Assembly: GCA_017396555.1 (NCBI GenBank)
Contig: JAFQLS010000004.1
Span: 1-64,000, forward strand
Reading direction: 5' to 3'
Source of the DNA: Lachnospiraceae bacterium
Lineage (GTDB): Bacteria; Bacillota; Clostridia; Lachnospirales; Lachnospiraceae
Length of the DNA stretch: 64,000 bases
The stretch's first letter is position 1; each line of letters starts with the position of its first letter. Under the pieces are notes generated by a model, which did no database searches, was not told the origin of the DNA, and saw only the letters and a list, made by a program, of their open reading frames with translations. Shown here piece after piece: positions 24,879 to 32,650 of the stretch. Position numbers and translations under genes: made by a program.

Positions 24879-26072
24879 CTATAATTCTTTAAGAACCTCT
24901 GCCGGCACAATTAATTTAGAATATAAATACGCCCTAAATGAAGTAATCATAAGTGTTATAATTACAGCACCAGATATTATCAAAATATCACATTCAATCG
25001 AAGCTTTATTAATTAATACACCTGAAAACATCATAAAATATATACTTCGTAATACCAACAGACATAAAAGAGCGATTGCAATCAATATAGATAATTCCTT
25101 AAGAATCCATCTATACATCTTAAAATTAGAAAAGCCATATGTAAGCCTTATTGCTATATCTGTCTTTCTAACCTTAACCCACAGACTTGAAATACTACAA
25201 CAGCTTCCTATACAAAATATCATAAATAACGGCAAAAATATTTTGTTTAATTTTTCGTATAAACGGTTTGTAATATCTTTTTCTTCCATAACTAATGGTT
25301 TATCTGTAAAACTTACTCTTAATCTTAATTTTTCTTCCATTTCATTTTTTATAATATTTATCTTGTTTAAAATTTTTTCATTATCAGCAAAAACAACCAA
25401 ATTAGTATTTAATCCAAACATAATAGAATCTTCTATCTCTGAATATATTATATCAGGAACATTTTTTCTTATTTTATTATTAACAAAATATATTGAAGAA
25501 TCATATCCAACAGAACCTGTATTTTCCAATATTCCCGTTACTTCATAGTAAACACCATTAACTAATAGATATTTCTTATTATCAATTGTAGTTACATAAT
25601 TTATAATGGTTTCTCCTATTATTACAGTATTTTTATCTGACCAATCAACATAACCTTCTATAAGAGCAAATGGCTGTGTTTTATCAAACGATATTATAGA
25701 AGTCGCCATAAACTGTTGCTCCTGTCCCTCACCAATATCTACAAATCCCTGATTATAGAAGTTTACACCCGAATTATACATAATATTATATATATCGCTA
25801 TAAGATATATTTTTTGCATCTTCGTCCACATAGGTAAGTTGTCCATCACCATAATTTTCACTTACTCTATCAGCATGATAAACTTCTAAATAATATTTAT
25901 ACAATTCGCCATTATCAGATTTTTGTGACTTTATTATACTATTTACAATATCACTACCTAACATAGCTATAAATATAGTCAATCCAAATCCCACTATTAA
26001 TAACACCGAGGATGGTACATCTCTAAATACTACTCTAAACAAATTCTTCATTTTCAATCTAAAGCCTTCCAT
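24879..26072 (-). CDS. FtsX/MacB-like ABC permease A
   Basis: A 397-residue permease with the same order as its neighbour: N-terminal TM (about 20-45), an extracytoplasmic domain with a MacB-periplasmic-like core (about 50-270, including GQEQQFMATSIISF and VTGILENTGSVGYDSSIYF start-type segments), then three TM segments (about 285-305, 330-350, 365-385) and a VPAEVLKEL tail. The IRLTYGFSNFKMYRWILKE loop after TM2 resembles the coupling helix of FtsX proteins. The annotated start lacks a good ribosome binding site; an ATG at 26051, 13 bases after GGAAGG, is an alternative. A terminator hairpin separates it from the secreted-protein gene upstream, so it may be expressed at a lower level. Confidence 0.82.
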   Translation of the reverse strand: MEGFRLKMKNLFRVVFRDVPSSVLLIVGFGLTIFIAMLGSDIVNSIIKSQKSDNGELYKYYLEVYHADRVSENYGDGQLTYVDEDAKNISYSDIYNIMYNSGVNFYNQGFVDIGEGQEQQFMATSIISFDKTQPFALIEGYVDWSDKNTVIIGETIINYVTTIDNKKYLLVNGVYYEVTGILENTGSVGYDSSIYFVNNKIRKNVPDIIYSEIEDSIMFGLNTNLVVFADNEKILNKINIIKNEMEEKLRLRVSFTDKPLVMEEKDITNRLYEKLNKIFLPLFMIFCIGSCCSISSLWVKVRKTDIAIRLTYGFSNFKMYRWILKELSILIAIALLCLLVLRSIYFMMFSGVLINKASIECDILIISGAVIITLMITSFRAYLYSKLIVPAEVLKEL

Positions 26073-26102
26073 ATAAACTGCTTAATAAACATAAAATTTT
26101 TA

Positions 26103-26137
26103 GCAGAATAATCTGCCAATATGACAAATTATTCTGC
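26103..26137 (-). terminator. Intra-operon terminator between secreted protein and ABC transporter genes
   Basis: A perfect 10-bp stem (26103-26112 with 26128-26137), followed on the minus strand by TAAAAATTTT. Partial read-through here would give more secreted protein than transporter. Confidence 0.7.
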
Positions 26138-26149
26138 ATTAACTGTGAT

Positions 26150-26551
26150 TTATGCGCAGCAAACTGTCCAAGCTGCTAATTTTTTATCATTAAAATAAAC
26201 TTTGGTTGTAGCTTGCCACATACAATACCCTTTCCTTGTTAACTTTCCACTTTGTTCATTATAATGCATCTTGAAATTTTTCGTACCCAAATATGTAGTA
26301 AGCTTTAGTTCAACATAATTATGTGTTTTTGTAGTTACAAACAAATCATTTCCATTAATTACAGCGCTTGTCTTTGCTGTATTGACTCCTGCCAAACCAG
26401 AACTAATTGATGCTATTGCATTTCCTGACACATCAATAGTTCTGCATTTAAAACTGAGTGTTGCTGTATCAGTTTTCGCAAATACTAACATTGAATTTGT
26501 TAATACGATTAGCATAATTACAACTAATCCTGTTATTCTCTTTTTTATCAT
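26150..26551 (-). CDS. Small secreted Cys-containing protein under c-di-GMP riboswitch control
   Basis: A 133-residue exported protein. Residues 1-25 are a signal peptide (MIKKR start, hydrophobic core, VFA cleavage site). The mature part of about 108 residues is basic and rich in Thr/Lys, and has four Cys: one in LSFKCR, one in KGYCMW and a C-terminal CC pair (TVCCA). No family is recognised. Between a c-di-GMP-I riboswitch upstream and an FtsX-type ABC transporter downstream, it resembles a bacteriocin-like or surface/matrix protein whose export or self-protection is supplied by the transporter; lactococcin 972-type loci have a similar plan but I see no sequence match. The ATG follows AAAGAAAGGTGG by about 8 bases. 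Confidence 0.78.
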   Translation of the reverse strand: MIKKRITGLVVIMLIVLTNSMLVFAKTDTATLSFKCRTIDVSGNAIASISSGLAGVNTAKTSAVINGNDLFVTTKTHNYVELKLTTYLGTKNFKMHYNEQSGKLTRKGYCMWQATTKVYFNDKKLAAWTVCCA

Positions 26552-26583
26552 TATAGAATAACCACCTTTCTTTTAAATTTTTA

Positions 26584-26612
26584 TTTACACTTATATAGAA
26601 AAGTGATATTCT
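26584..26612 (+). promoter_or_regulatory. Possible promoter for a plus-strand small RNA
   Basis: TTTACA (26584-26589), 17-bp spacer, TATTCT (26607-26612) reads as a SigA-type promoter on the plus strand, where no protein gene follows; it points into the putative small RNA. Confidence 0.4.
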
Positions 26613-26618
26613 TAACCT

Positions 26619-26693
26619 AGGTACTTTTCAAATAAGTGCTTAATGTGTTTGGGACTCTGAAGGTTGCGCAAATATTTTCAGAGTCTCTTTTTA
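26619..26693 (+). ncRNA. Putative plus-strand small RNA with terminator
   Basis: From the predicted start near 26619 the transcript would form a 7-bp hairpin (GGTACTT with AAGTGCT, two G-U pairs) and end in a second hairpin (26653-26661 with 26678-26686) followed by CTCTTTTTA, a good intrinsic terminator. There is no ORF on this strand in the stretch 22920-30748, so an orphan promoter plus terminator suggests a non-coding RNA of about 75 nt lying antisense to the leader of the secreted-protein gene. The same hairpins could instead belong to that minus-strand leader. Confidence 0.35.
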
Positions 26694-26773
26694 TATAAAA
26701 GGCAGAAATTATTACCGCCTCATATATACATATGTATTACTGCAATATTCTATATAAGAAGTTTTCTATAAAC

Positions 26774-26901
26774 AAAAAAGTTGCACTGAATTAATATCAA
26801 TGCAACCGAACTATCATAATGTATTAATATATTAACCACCTTAGACTTCTAGCTTTGCGCCCCCACATTTCTATAGGTTTGCCTATAAATTATTTATTCC
26901 T
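26774..26901 (-). promoter_or_regulatory. Cyclic di-GMP-I (GEMM) riboswitch with terminator
   Basis: The minus-strand leader carries the GEMM hallmarks in order: TAGGCAAACC, a short P1b hairpin capped by a GAAA tetraloop (CCTATA-GAAA-TGTGGG), GGCGCAAAGC, and a P2 arm whose CTAAGG and TATGATAG strands fit the GAAA tetraloop receptor. Directly after it a 10-bp stem (26780-26789 with 26797-26806) ends in six T residues (minus strand), the expression platform. c-di-GMP binding would set termination ahead of the small secreted protein and the FtsX-type ABC transporter. Ligand class is assigned by these motifs only. Confidence 0.85.
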
Positions 26902-26907
26902 GCTGAT

Positions 26908-26936
26908 ATTGTAATTATTTTTTTCACATATGTCAA
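26908..26936 (-). promoter_or_regulatory. SigA-type promoter of the c-di-GMP riboswitch
   Basis: TTGACA (26936-26931), exact 17-bp spacer and TACAAT (26913-26908) on the minus strand place the transcript start about 26901, just before the aptamer. Confidence 0.82.
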
Positions 26937-26977
26937 CTAAATTCGACATGTTTTACAAAATATTTTATATTAACCAA

Positions 26978-27010
26978 AAGAGGTCTCGCAATTCCTTGCG
27001 ACGACCTCTT
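26978..27010 (-). terminator. Terminator of the Thr-rich lipoprotein gene
   Basis: A long stem (AAGAGGTC and TCGCAA with partners, one bulge) with a 4-base loop and a CTTTTGG tail lies 5 bp after the stop codon on the minus strand. Confidence 0.85.
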
Positions 27011-27014
27011 AGAA

Positions 27015-27365
27015 TTATCTGTTATTAATGGCTCTACCTACATCTGATGCAGCTTCACTTACATCCTCACCTATATCATCTACTAAACCACCTACAACAC
27101 CGTTATCTGTATTTTCACTTGTTGCATTGTTATTGATATTAGTACTTGTTTCATTCATACCGGTTTCTCTATCTGCATTCTGAGTAGTTGTTGTTTCTCT
27201 TGTAGTTGTTTCCCTGGTAGTTGTTTCTTTTGTTGTTGTCTCTTTTGTTGTATTAGTTGTATTCTCTGTTCCAACCTCTGCCTCACCTGAGCACGAACAA
27301 CCTACAGCAAGCATCATAGCAGATACCATAATTAATACTAAGCTTAAATATTTAATTCGCTTCAT
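27015..27365 (-). CDS. Small Thr-rich lipoprotein
   Basis: A 116-residue lipoprotein: basic MKRIKY start, hydrophobic core, lipobox AVGC (Cys about 23). Then comes a low-complexity stretch of KETTT/RETTT repeats (about 37-63), and an Asn-rich, acidic C-terminal part ending in VGRAINNR. The Thr repeats look like a flexible wall spacer of the kind often O-glycosylated in exported proteins, though that is a guess. No catalytic domain is seen. The ATG at 27365 follows GGAG by about 9 bases; an upstream in-frame codon at 27416 would put the leader inside the protein. It is 81 bp upstream of nothing on its strand and downstream of dapB by 81 bp, probably read through or from its own promoter. Confidence 0.78.
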   Translation of the reverse strand: MKRIKYLSLVLIMVSAMMLAVGCSCSGEAEVGTENTTNTTKETTTKETTTRETTTRETTTTQNADRETGMNETSTNINNNATSENTDNGVVGGLVDDIGEDVSEAASDVGRAINNR

Positions 27366-27446
27366 AATAAAATCTCCTTTTGAACAATAATTATTTTCAT
27401 ATATAATTATATCCAAAAGGAGAAATTTTATTTATTTTTTTATTTT

Positions 27447-28202
27447 TTAATCAATGACGTTACTCATATCATACATTCCTGCCGGTTTGCCTGCAAGGAA
27501 CTTAGCAGCAGCTATCGCACCCTTTGCAAATATAGCCTTTGAATATGCCTTATGATTAATTTCTATTACTTCATCAGTTCCCGCAAAAATCACATCATGA
27601 TCACCAACTATATTTCCACCTCTGACAGCTGATATTCCGATTTCTTTTTTTGCTCTTTTTACTCTTTCCTGACTCCTGTCAAACTTATATGCATATTCGT
27701 TGTCTAATTCTTCATTAATTGCATCCGCAAGAGCTAATGCCGTACCACTTGGAGCATCAAGCTTTTGATTATGATGTCTCTCAACAATCTCAATATCAAA
27801 TCCTTCTGTTGCAAGAATCTTTGTTGCCTCTTTAAGTAATTTGATAAGTGTATTAATTCCTAATGACATATTAGCTGATTTAAGAATAGGAATATTTTTT
27901 GATGTATCCTTAACCTTCTGTAACTGTGCTTCAGATAAACCTGTTGTACATAATACAAGAGGAAGCTTCTTGCTTTCACAATACTCAAGCAATTTATCTA
28001 CAGATGCCGACACAGAAAAATCAATTACTGCATCTGCTTCTATGTTCATTTCATCAATATTAGTAAATACAGGATACGGATTTATAATATTGTCTGCAAT
28101 ATCTACACCTGCTACTATTTCACATTCATCATCTTGTGCAACCAGACCAGAAATAACCTGTCCCATCTTTCCGTTGCAACCGTGCATTATTATCTTAACC
28201 AT
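27447..28202 (-). CDS. dapB: 4-hydroxy-tetrahydrodipicolinate reductase DapB
   Basis: A 251-residue cytoplasmic NAD(P)H enzyme that reduces hydroxy-tetrahydrodipicolinate in the lysine/diaminopimelate pathway. The N-terminal dinucleotide-binding GCNGKMGQ (about 8-15), FSVSASVD, CTTGLSEAQ, the DapB signature ERHHNQKLDAPSGTAL (about 145-160, with the catalytic His pair and Lys) and RGGNIVGDH are intact. The ATG at 28202 follows GGAGG by 5 bases. It lies 14 bp after dapA and both are under the lysine riboswitch. Besides peptidoglycan and lysine, this pathway supplies dipicolinate precursor for the spores that the spoVA and sigF genes here imply. Confidence 0.97.
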   Translation of the reverse strand: MVKIIMHGCNGKMGQVISGLVAQDDECEIVAGVDIADNIINPYPVFTNIDEMNIEADAVIDFSVSASVDKLLEYCESKKLPLVLCTTGLSEAQLQKVKDTSKNIPILKSANMSLGINTLIKLLKEATKILATEGFDIEIVERHHNQKLDAPSGTALALADAINEELDNEYAYKFDRSQERVKRAKKEIGISAVRGGNIVGDHDVIFAGTDEVIEINHKAYSKAIFAKGAIAAAKFLAGKPAGMYDMSNVID

Positions 28203-28216
28203 ATTATCCTCCAATT

Positions 28217-29101
28217 TTATAAAATACCATATTCCTTCATAGCTTTGGCAAGTCTTTCCTGATTCTTGTCTTCCATTGTTGTAAGTGGCATTCTAAGAGG
28301 ACCGGCCTCCATTCCCATTAAATTAAGTGCTGCCTTTACAGGAATCGGATTCACTTCACAGAATAATGCGTCTACAAGGTCGATAGCCTCTAACTGAAGT
28401 CTTAAACTTTCTTGAACATTTCCTGCAAGATATTCAGCTACCATATCATGAGTCTGCTTTGGTGCTACATTTGATAATACAGAAATAACACCCTTTCCGC
28501 CAAGTGAAAGTACCGGTACAATCTGATCATCATTACCGGAATAAATATCAATTCTTCCTTGAGTAAGTTGTGCAACCTTTGCAACCTGCGAAATATTACC
28601 ACTTGCTTCCTTGATTGCCACAATATTTTCACACTCATCAGCCATTTTAGCAACTGTTTCCGGTAAAATATTACAACCTGTTCTACTAGGAACATTATAA
28701 AGAATAATTGGGATATTAACACTCTTTGCTATAGTTGTAAAATGAGCTATAAGTCCATTCTGTGTAGCCTTATTATAATATGGTGTTACTAAAAGTAATC
28801 CATCTGCACCATATTTTTCAGCTTCCTGTGACAAATAAATGGCTGTCTCTGTACAGTTCGAGCCCGTTCCAGCCACAACCGGAATACGCCCCGCAACCTT
28901 CTCAACCGTATATCTGATACACTCAAGATGCTCCTCATGCGACAATGTAGAAGCTTCACCTGTTGTACCACAAATAACAATACAGTCAGTCTTATTTGCA
29001 ATCTGGAATTCAATAAGCTCTCCTAACTTATTGTAATTAACACTTCCATCTGAATTCATTGGTGTTACAATCGCAACACCTGCACCTGTAAAAATCGACA
29101 T
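28217..29101 (-). CDS. dapA: 4-hydroxy-tetrahydrodipicolinate synthase DapA
   Basis: A 294-residue TIM-barrel aldolase condensing pyruvate and aspartate semialdehyde. The N-terminal TGAGVAIVTPM, CGTTGEASTLSHEE (Thr-Thr of the active site), the GTGSNCTETAI segment, the catalytic Tyr in LYNVPSRTGCN (about 135) and Schiff-base Lys in IVAIKEASGN (about 162) are intact. The ATG at 29101 follows GGAGG by 7 bases; the longer in-frame extension to 29158 runs into the riboswitch leader and is rejected. It is the first gene of the dapA-dapB transcript, controlled by a lysine riboswitch with terminator. Confidence 0.97.
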   Translation of the reverse strand: MSIFTGAGVAIVTPMNSDGSVNYNKLGELIEFQIANKTDCIVICGTTGEASTLSHEEHLECIRYTVEKVAGRIPVVAGTGSNCTETAIYLSQEAEKYGADGLLLVTPYYNKATQNGLIAHFTTIAKSVNIPIILYNVPSRTGCNILPETVAKMADECENIVAIKEASGNISQVAKVAQLTQGRIDIYSGNDDQIVPVLSLGGKGVISVLSNVAPKQTHDMVAEYLAGNVQESLRLQLEAIDLVDALFCEVNPIPVKAALNLMGMEAGPLRMPLTTMEDKNQERLAKAMKEYGIL

Positions 29102-29169
29102 ATTAATTCCTCCATTTCTATTTAATAACAAAGAGCTCAACATAAAATTATTTTGCAACTTTATGTATT

Positions 29170-29405
29170 AAAAATGGGGTTAACCTTCTGAAGGCTAACC
29201 CCATATAGAATCTTCTATAAGAATTCAATACATTAGGTAGCACTCCATCATAATGATGACAGTCATATGATTATTAATCATATGCCCAAGAATATATTCT
29301 TCAGGAAATATATTCCTTCGGCATCTCACCCTTTCCCCTGCATTCACCTATTCCTGAAAACATCCTGCAGGTTACTTATGATTGACGCAACCTCTACTCT
29401 TTATT
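29170..29405 (-). promoter_or_regulatory. Lysine (L-box) riboswitch with terminator upstream of dapA
   Basis: The minus-strand leader carries the L-box core: AGAGTAGAGGTTGCG, an AAGTAACC arm, GGGGAAAGGGTGAGATGCCGAAGG, TTGGGCATATG, CTGTCATC and GGAGTGCTACC. A 14-bp terminator hairpin (29174-29187 with 29191-29204) and T tract (29170-29174 on the minus strand) follow. Lysine binding favours termination, shutting off dapA-dapB when lysine is plentiful. Confidence 0.95.
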
Positions 29406-29412
29406 TAAAGAC

Positions 29413-29441
29413 ATATTAACATCTAAATATTTATTTGTCAA
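29413..29441 (-). promoter_or_regulatory. SigA-type promoter of the dapA-dapB transcript
   Basis: TTGACA (29441-29436), 17-bp spacer, TAATAT (29418-29413) on the minus strand, starting about 10 bases before the L-box core. It begins just after the stop of the BtuR-like gene. Confidence 0.85.
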
Positions 29442-29450
29442 CGAAACATT

Positions 29451-29936
29451 TTATGATTCATTACTAATGTTTGATACAATATCTACACAGTTTCTAAGCT
29501 CATCCGGCAAATTTATTCCTGTCATAATTATTGACACATTTTCTGATTTTGATTCTAAAATATTCTTAATTTCCTGTGATTGTATAATTCCCTCATCAAG
29601 AACTCCTAATATTTCATCTAATACCAAAACATCACATTCGCCTGTACCAAGAACTTTATTTGCGTAATTTAAACCATTTCTGATATTTATACTTTCTTCT
29701 GTTTTCTGTTCCTCACTAAGCTCACAAAAACAAATCTCAGATCTTTCAAATCTAAACAACTTAATCTCCGGCTCTAATTTAGAAAAAAATTCCATTTCAT
29801 TTTCATCTTTATTTTTCATAAATTTAATTATAATTACATTCTTTCCTTTAGATGCCTCTAAAAGCCCTTTACCAAATGCTGCTGAAGATTTGCCTTCTCC
29901 GTTTCCACAAAAAACCTGTATGTATCCTTTATCCAT
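29451..29936 (-). CDS. CobO/BtuR-like cob(I)alamin adenosyltransferase family P-loop protein
   Basis: A 161-residue P-loop protein: GNGEGKSSAAFG (about 11-22, P-loop), a VIIIKFMKNKDENE strand-loop, the VLVLDEILGVLDEG Walker B-like segment (about 105) and a late IIMTGINLPDE, the arrangement of the CobA/CobO corrinoid adenosyltransferase family. The usual TGxGKGKTTAA is changed to a GEGKSS form and the C-terminal portion is short, so adenosyltransferase activity is probable but not sure. The ATG at 29936 follows GGAG by about 9 bases. It is 21 bp after the SSB-like gene. No corrinoid-biosynthesis gene is next to it. Confidence 0.78.
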   Translation of the reverse strand: MDKGYIQVFCGNGEGKSSAAFGKGLLEASKGKNVIIIKFMKNKDENEMEFFSKLEPEIKLFRFERSEICFCELSEEQKTEESINIRNGLNYANKVLGTGECDVLVLDEILGVLDEGIIQSQEIKNILESKSENVSIIMTGINLPDELRNCVDIVSNISNES

Positions 29937-29957
29937 AGTAATCTCCATCCTATTTGT

Positions 29958-30581
29958 TTATACACATTCCAATTTATTTACAGATACCTCATATGCAACG
30001 TGCTTCTCTGTCTCATCCTCATCAATTTTCTTGACATATTCTCTACTCTGGACACGTCCCCATATCTGAATACGTCCACCAACCTCAAAAGACGAAGCAA
30101 ATCTGGCATTTCTTCCCCATGCTATACATGGAATATAATCTGATTTACCATATGGACGATTAACTGCCAGGAGTAAATCTGATATTTCTCTTCCAAGAGG
30201 TGTCTTTCTATATACAGGTGCCTTACAAATATATCCATCTAAGAATATTTGATTTGTTTTACCTGACATAGGATTTTCATCAACCAACTGCCATTCTCTT
30301 ACGAAAATTGATAATATTAACTTGTTACGATTACCTTCATGTCTATTATAGGATCTGAACTGCCCAATAACTTCTACCAATTTACCTGATAAATTCTGAG
30401 TAACATCTACCAGACGCTCAGATACCATCAATGGAATAACATCTGACATTTCACTTAGTCTGTTAACGGATACATCTACAGAATAAAATCCCTCTCCGAA
30501 CACTTCATGACTAAATTTGAAGTCTGATACAATTTCTCCTATAATACTTACTTTGTTGTTTTCAATAGCCTTATCAACCAT
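29958..30581 (-). CDS. Tandem-OB single-stranded-DNA-binding (SSB-like) protein
   Basis: A 207-residue protein with two OB folds in a row: about 8-100 (VSIIGEIVSDFKFSH start) and about 110-205 (FLDGYICKAPVYRKTPLGREI start, matching the SSB beta1-L12-alpha pattern with RxTPxG and DLLLAVNRPYGKSD). The second half is the most SSB-like (IPCIAWGRNAR, GRIQIWGRVQSREY). The acidic C-terminal tail of canonical SSB, used to recruit partners, is absent; the protein ends in NKLECV. It may work in replication restart, recombination or plasmid/phage defence. A palindrome (30617-30632) lies in its upstream region. It heads the unit SSB-BtuR-like before dapA. Confidence 0.82.
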   Translation of the reverse strand: MVDKAIENNKVSIIGEIVSDFKFSHEVFGEGFYSVDVSVNRLSEMSDVIPLMVSERLVDVTQNLSGKLVEVIGQFRSYNRHEGNRNKLILSIFVREWQLVDENPMSGKTNQIFLDGYICKAPVYRKTPLGREISDLLLAVNRPYGKSDYIPCIAWGRNARFASSFEVGGRIQIWGRVQSREYVKKIDEDETEKHVAYEVSVNKLECV

Positions 30582-30616
30582 TTGTATTTCTCCCTTCTAA
30601 ATAACATATGTGTATT

Positions 30617-30632
30617 TTGATATGTTTATCAA
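30617..30632 (-). promoter_or_regulatory. Inverted repeat TTGATA-N4-TATCAA upstream of the SSB-like gene
   Basis: 6-bp arms around 4 bases, about 36 bp before the ATG. It could be an operator; the left arm can also serve as a -35-like TTGATA for a weak promoter. No known regulator is assigned. Confidence 0.35.
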
Positions 30633-30748
30633 TATAATATATTCACAAGCATTTAAAAATATTACACATATAAAAATATTTTTATGAAAAAAATAATTTC
30701 TCCATTTGGCAGATTATAACATATTATTTTTAAGATAGCAAATTTTTC

Positions 30749-30776
30749 TTGAATTTTTCTTCAAATGTGCTAAACT
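30749..30776 (+). promoter_or_regulatory. Probable promoter of typA
   Basis: TTGAAT (30749-30754), 16-bp spacer and TAAACT (30771-30776), about 45 bp before the ATG at 30821. The rest of 30582-30748 is AT-rich and holds no gene. Confidence 0.55.
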
Positions 30777-30820
30777 TGTCTGCGGTATATATTCATATTT
30801 TAATAAGAAAGGACATTTCT

Positions 30821-32650
30821 ATGAAAACAAAAAGTGAAAACATAAGAAATATTGCCATAATTGCACATGTTGACCACGGCAAAACAACTCTTGTTGATGA
30901 ATTACTTAAACAAAGCGGCACCTTTAGAGCTAATCAGGATGTTGCTGAACGTGTAATGGATTCAGGAGATATAGAAAGAGAACGTGGTATTACAATTTTA
31001 GCCAAAAACACAGCTGTTTATTATAACAACATTAAAATCAATATTATAGATACCCCTGGACATGCTGACTTCGGTGGCGAAGTTGAACGAGTTCTTAAAA
31101 TGGTAAATGGTGTAGTTTTAGTTGTTGATGCCTTTGAAGGTGCAATGCCACAGACTAAATTCGTTCTTAAAAAAGCTCTTGAACTTGATTTACCTGTTAT
31201 AGTGTGTATCAACAAAATTGACAGACCTGAAGCCCGTCCTGATGAAGTAATCGACGAAGTTCTTGAATTATTCTTAGACCTTGATGCTTCTGATGAACAG
31301 CTTGACTGCCCTTTTGTATATGCTTCTGCAAAAGCCGGACATGCTATACTTGACCTTAGCGAAGAACCTGAAAATATGCAGCCTTTATTTGAAACAATCG
31401 TAAACTATATTCCCGCTCCCGAGGGAGACCCTGATGCAGATACACAGGTTTTAATCAGTACAATTGACTACAATGAATATGTAGGACGAATCGGTGTGGG
31501 TAAAGTTGACAATGGTTCACTTAAGGTTAATCAGGACGTTGTGGTTGTTAATGCTCATGACCCTGAAAAGAAATCAAAAGTTAAAATCAGTAAACTATAT
31601 GAATTTGAAGGTCTTAATAAAATAGAAGTAACTGAGGCTAAGATTGGTTCAATCGTAGCAATTTCCGGTATATCTGATATTCATATAGGAGATACATTAT
31701 GTTCACCTGAAAATCCGGTAGCAATACCTTTCCAGAAAATATCAGAACCTACTATTTCTATGCAATTCAATGTAAATGATAGTCCTTTGGCAGGTCAGGA
31801 AGGTAAATTTATAACTTCAAGACATTTAAGAGACCGATTATTCAGAGAGCTTAATACGGATGTAAGTCTTAGAGTTGAGGAAACTGAAACAACTGAAAGC
31901 TTTAAGGTATCCGGACGAGGCGAACTTCATTTATCTGTTCTTATAGAAAATATGCGTAGAGAAGGATATGAATTTTCAGTAAGCAAGGCTGAGGTATTAT
32001 ATAAATATGATGAAGCCGGCAACCTTCTTGAACCAATGGAATTAGCATATGTGGATGTTCCTGAAGAATTTTCAGGTACAGTTATACAAAAATTAAGTAC
32101 CAGAAAGGGCGAATTGCTTGGAATGTCTACTGCAAACGGTGGCTCAACACGATTAGAATTTTCTATTCCATCAAGAGGTCTGATAGGATATCGTGGTGAG
32201 TTTATGACTGATACAAAGGGAAATGGTATAATTAATACTATTTTCAACGGATATGGACCATATAAAGGAGATATTCAATATAGAAAGCAAGGCTCACTTA
32301 TAGCATTTGAGGCCGGCGAAGCAATTACCTACGGATTATTCAATGCTCAGGAAAGAGGAACACTTTTCATTGGTCCCGGCGAAAAAGTTTACTCCGGTAT
32401 GGTTGTTGGACAAAATGGAAAAACCGATGACATCGAGGTAAATGTATGTAAGAAAAAACAGCTTACTAACACTCGTGCTTCCGGTTCTGACGATGCCCTA
32501 AAGCTCACTCCTAAGAGAGAGCTTAGCTTAGAACAATCTCTTGAATTTATAGACAAGGATGAATTACTTGAGGTCACACCTGTAAGTCTTAGAATAAGAA
32601 AGAAAATTCTTGATCCGACACTTAGAAAGCGTGCCGCAAGAAACAACTAA
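30821..32650 (+). CDS. typA: Ribosome-binding GTPase TypA/BipA
   Basis: A 609-residue translation-factor GTPase. G motifs are intact: AHVDHGKTTL, RERGITILAK, DTPGHADFGGEVER, NKIDRPEAR and SAKAG. EF-G-like domains follow (domains II, III and V) plus the BipA C-terminal domain (PTRASGSDDALKLTPKRELS-type segment near 560; key words TRASGSDDA). BipA aids 50S ribosome assembly and stress adaptation. The ATG at 30821 follows AAGAAAGG by about 10 bases; 24 in-frame codons upstream are excluded. Its stop overlaps the stop of the convergent YigZ gene by 4 bp. Confidence 0.97.
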   Translation: MKTKSENIRNIAIIAHVDHGKTTLVDELLKQSGTFRANQDVAERVMDSGDIERERGITILAKNTAVYYNNIKINIIDTPGHADFGGEVERVLKMVNGVVLVVDAFEGAMPQTKFVLKKALELDLPVIVCINKIDRPEARPDEVIDEVLELFLDLDASDEQLDCPFVYASAKAGHAILDLSEEPENMQPLFETIVNYIPAPEGDPDADTQVLISTIDYNEYVGRIGVGKVDNGSLKVNQDVVVVNAHDPEKKSKVKISKLYEFEGLNKIEVTEAKIGSIVAISGISDIHIGDTLCSPENPVAIPFQKISEPTISMQFNVNDSPLAGQEGKFITSRHLRDRLFRELNTDVSLRVEETETTESFKVSGRGELHLSVLIENMRREGYEFSVSKAEVLYKYDEAGNLLEPMELAYVDVPEEFSGTVIQKLSTRKGELLGMSTANGGSTRLEFSIPSRGLIGYRGEFMTDTKGNGIINTIFNGYGPYKGDIQYRKQGSLIAFEAGEAITYGLFNAQERGTLFIGPGEKVYSGMVVGQNGKTDDIEVNVCKKKQLTNTRASGSDDALKLTPKRELSLEQSLEFIDKDELLEVTPVSLRIRKKILDPTLRKRAARNN

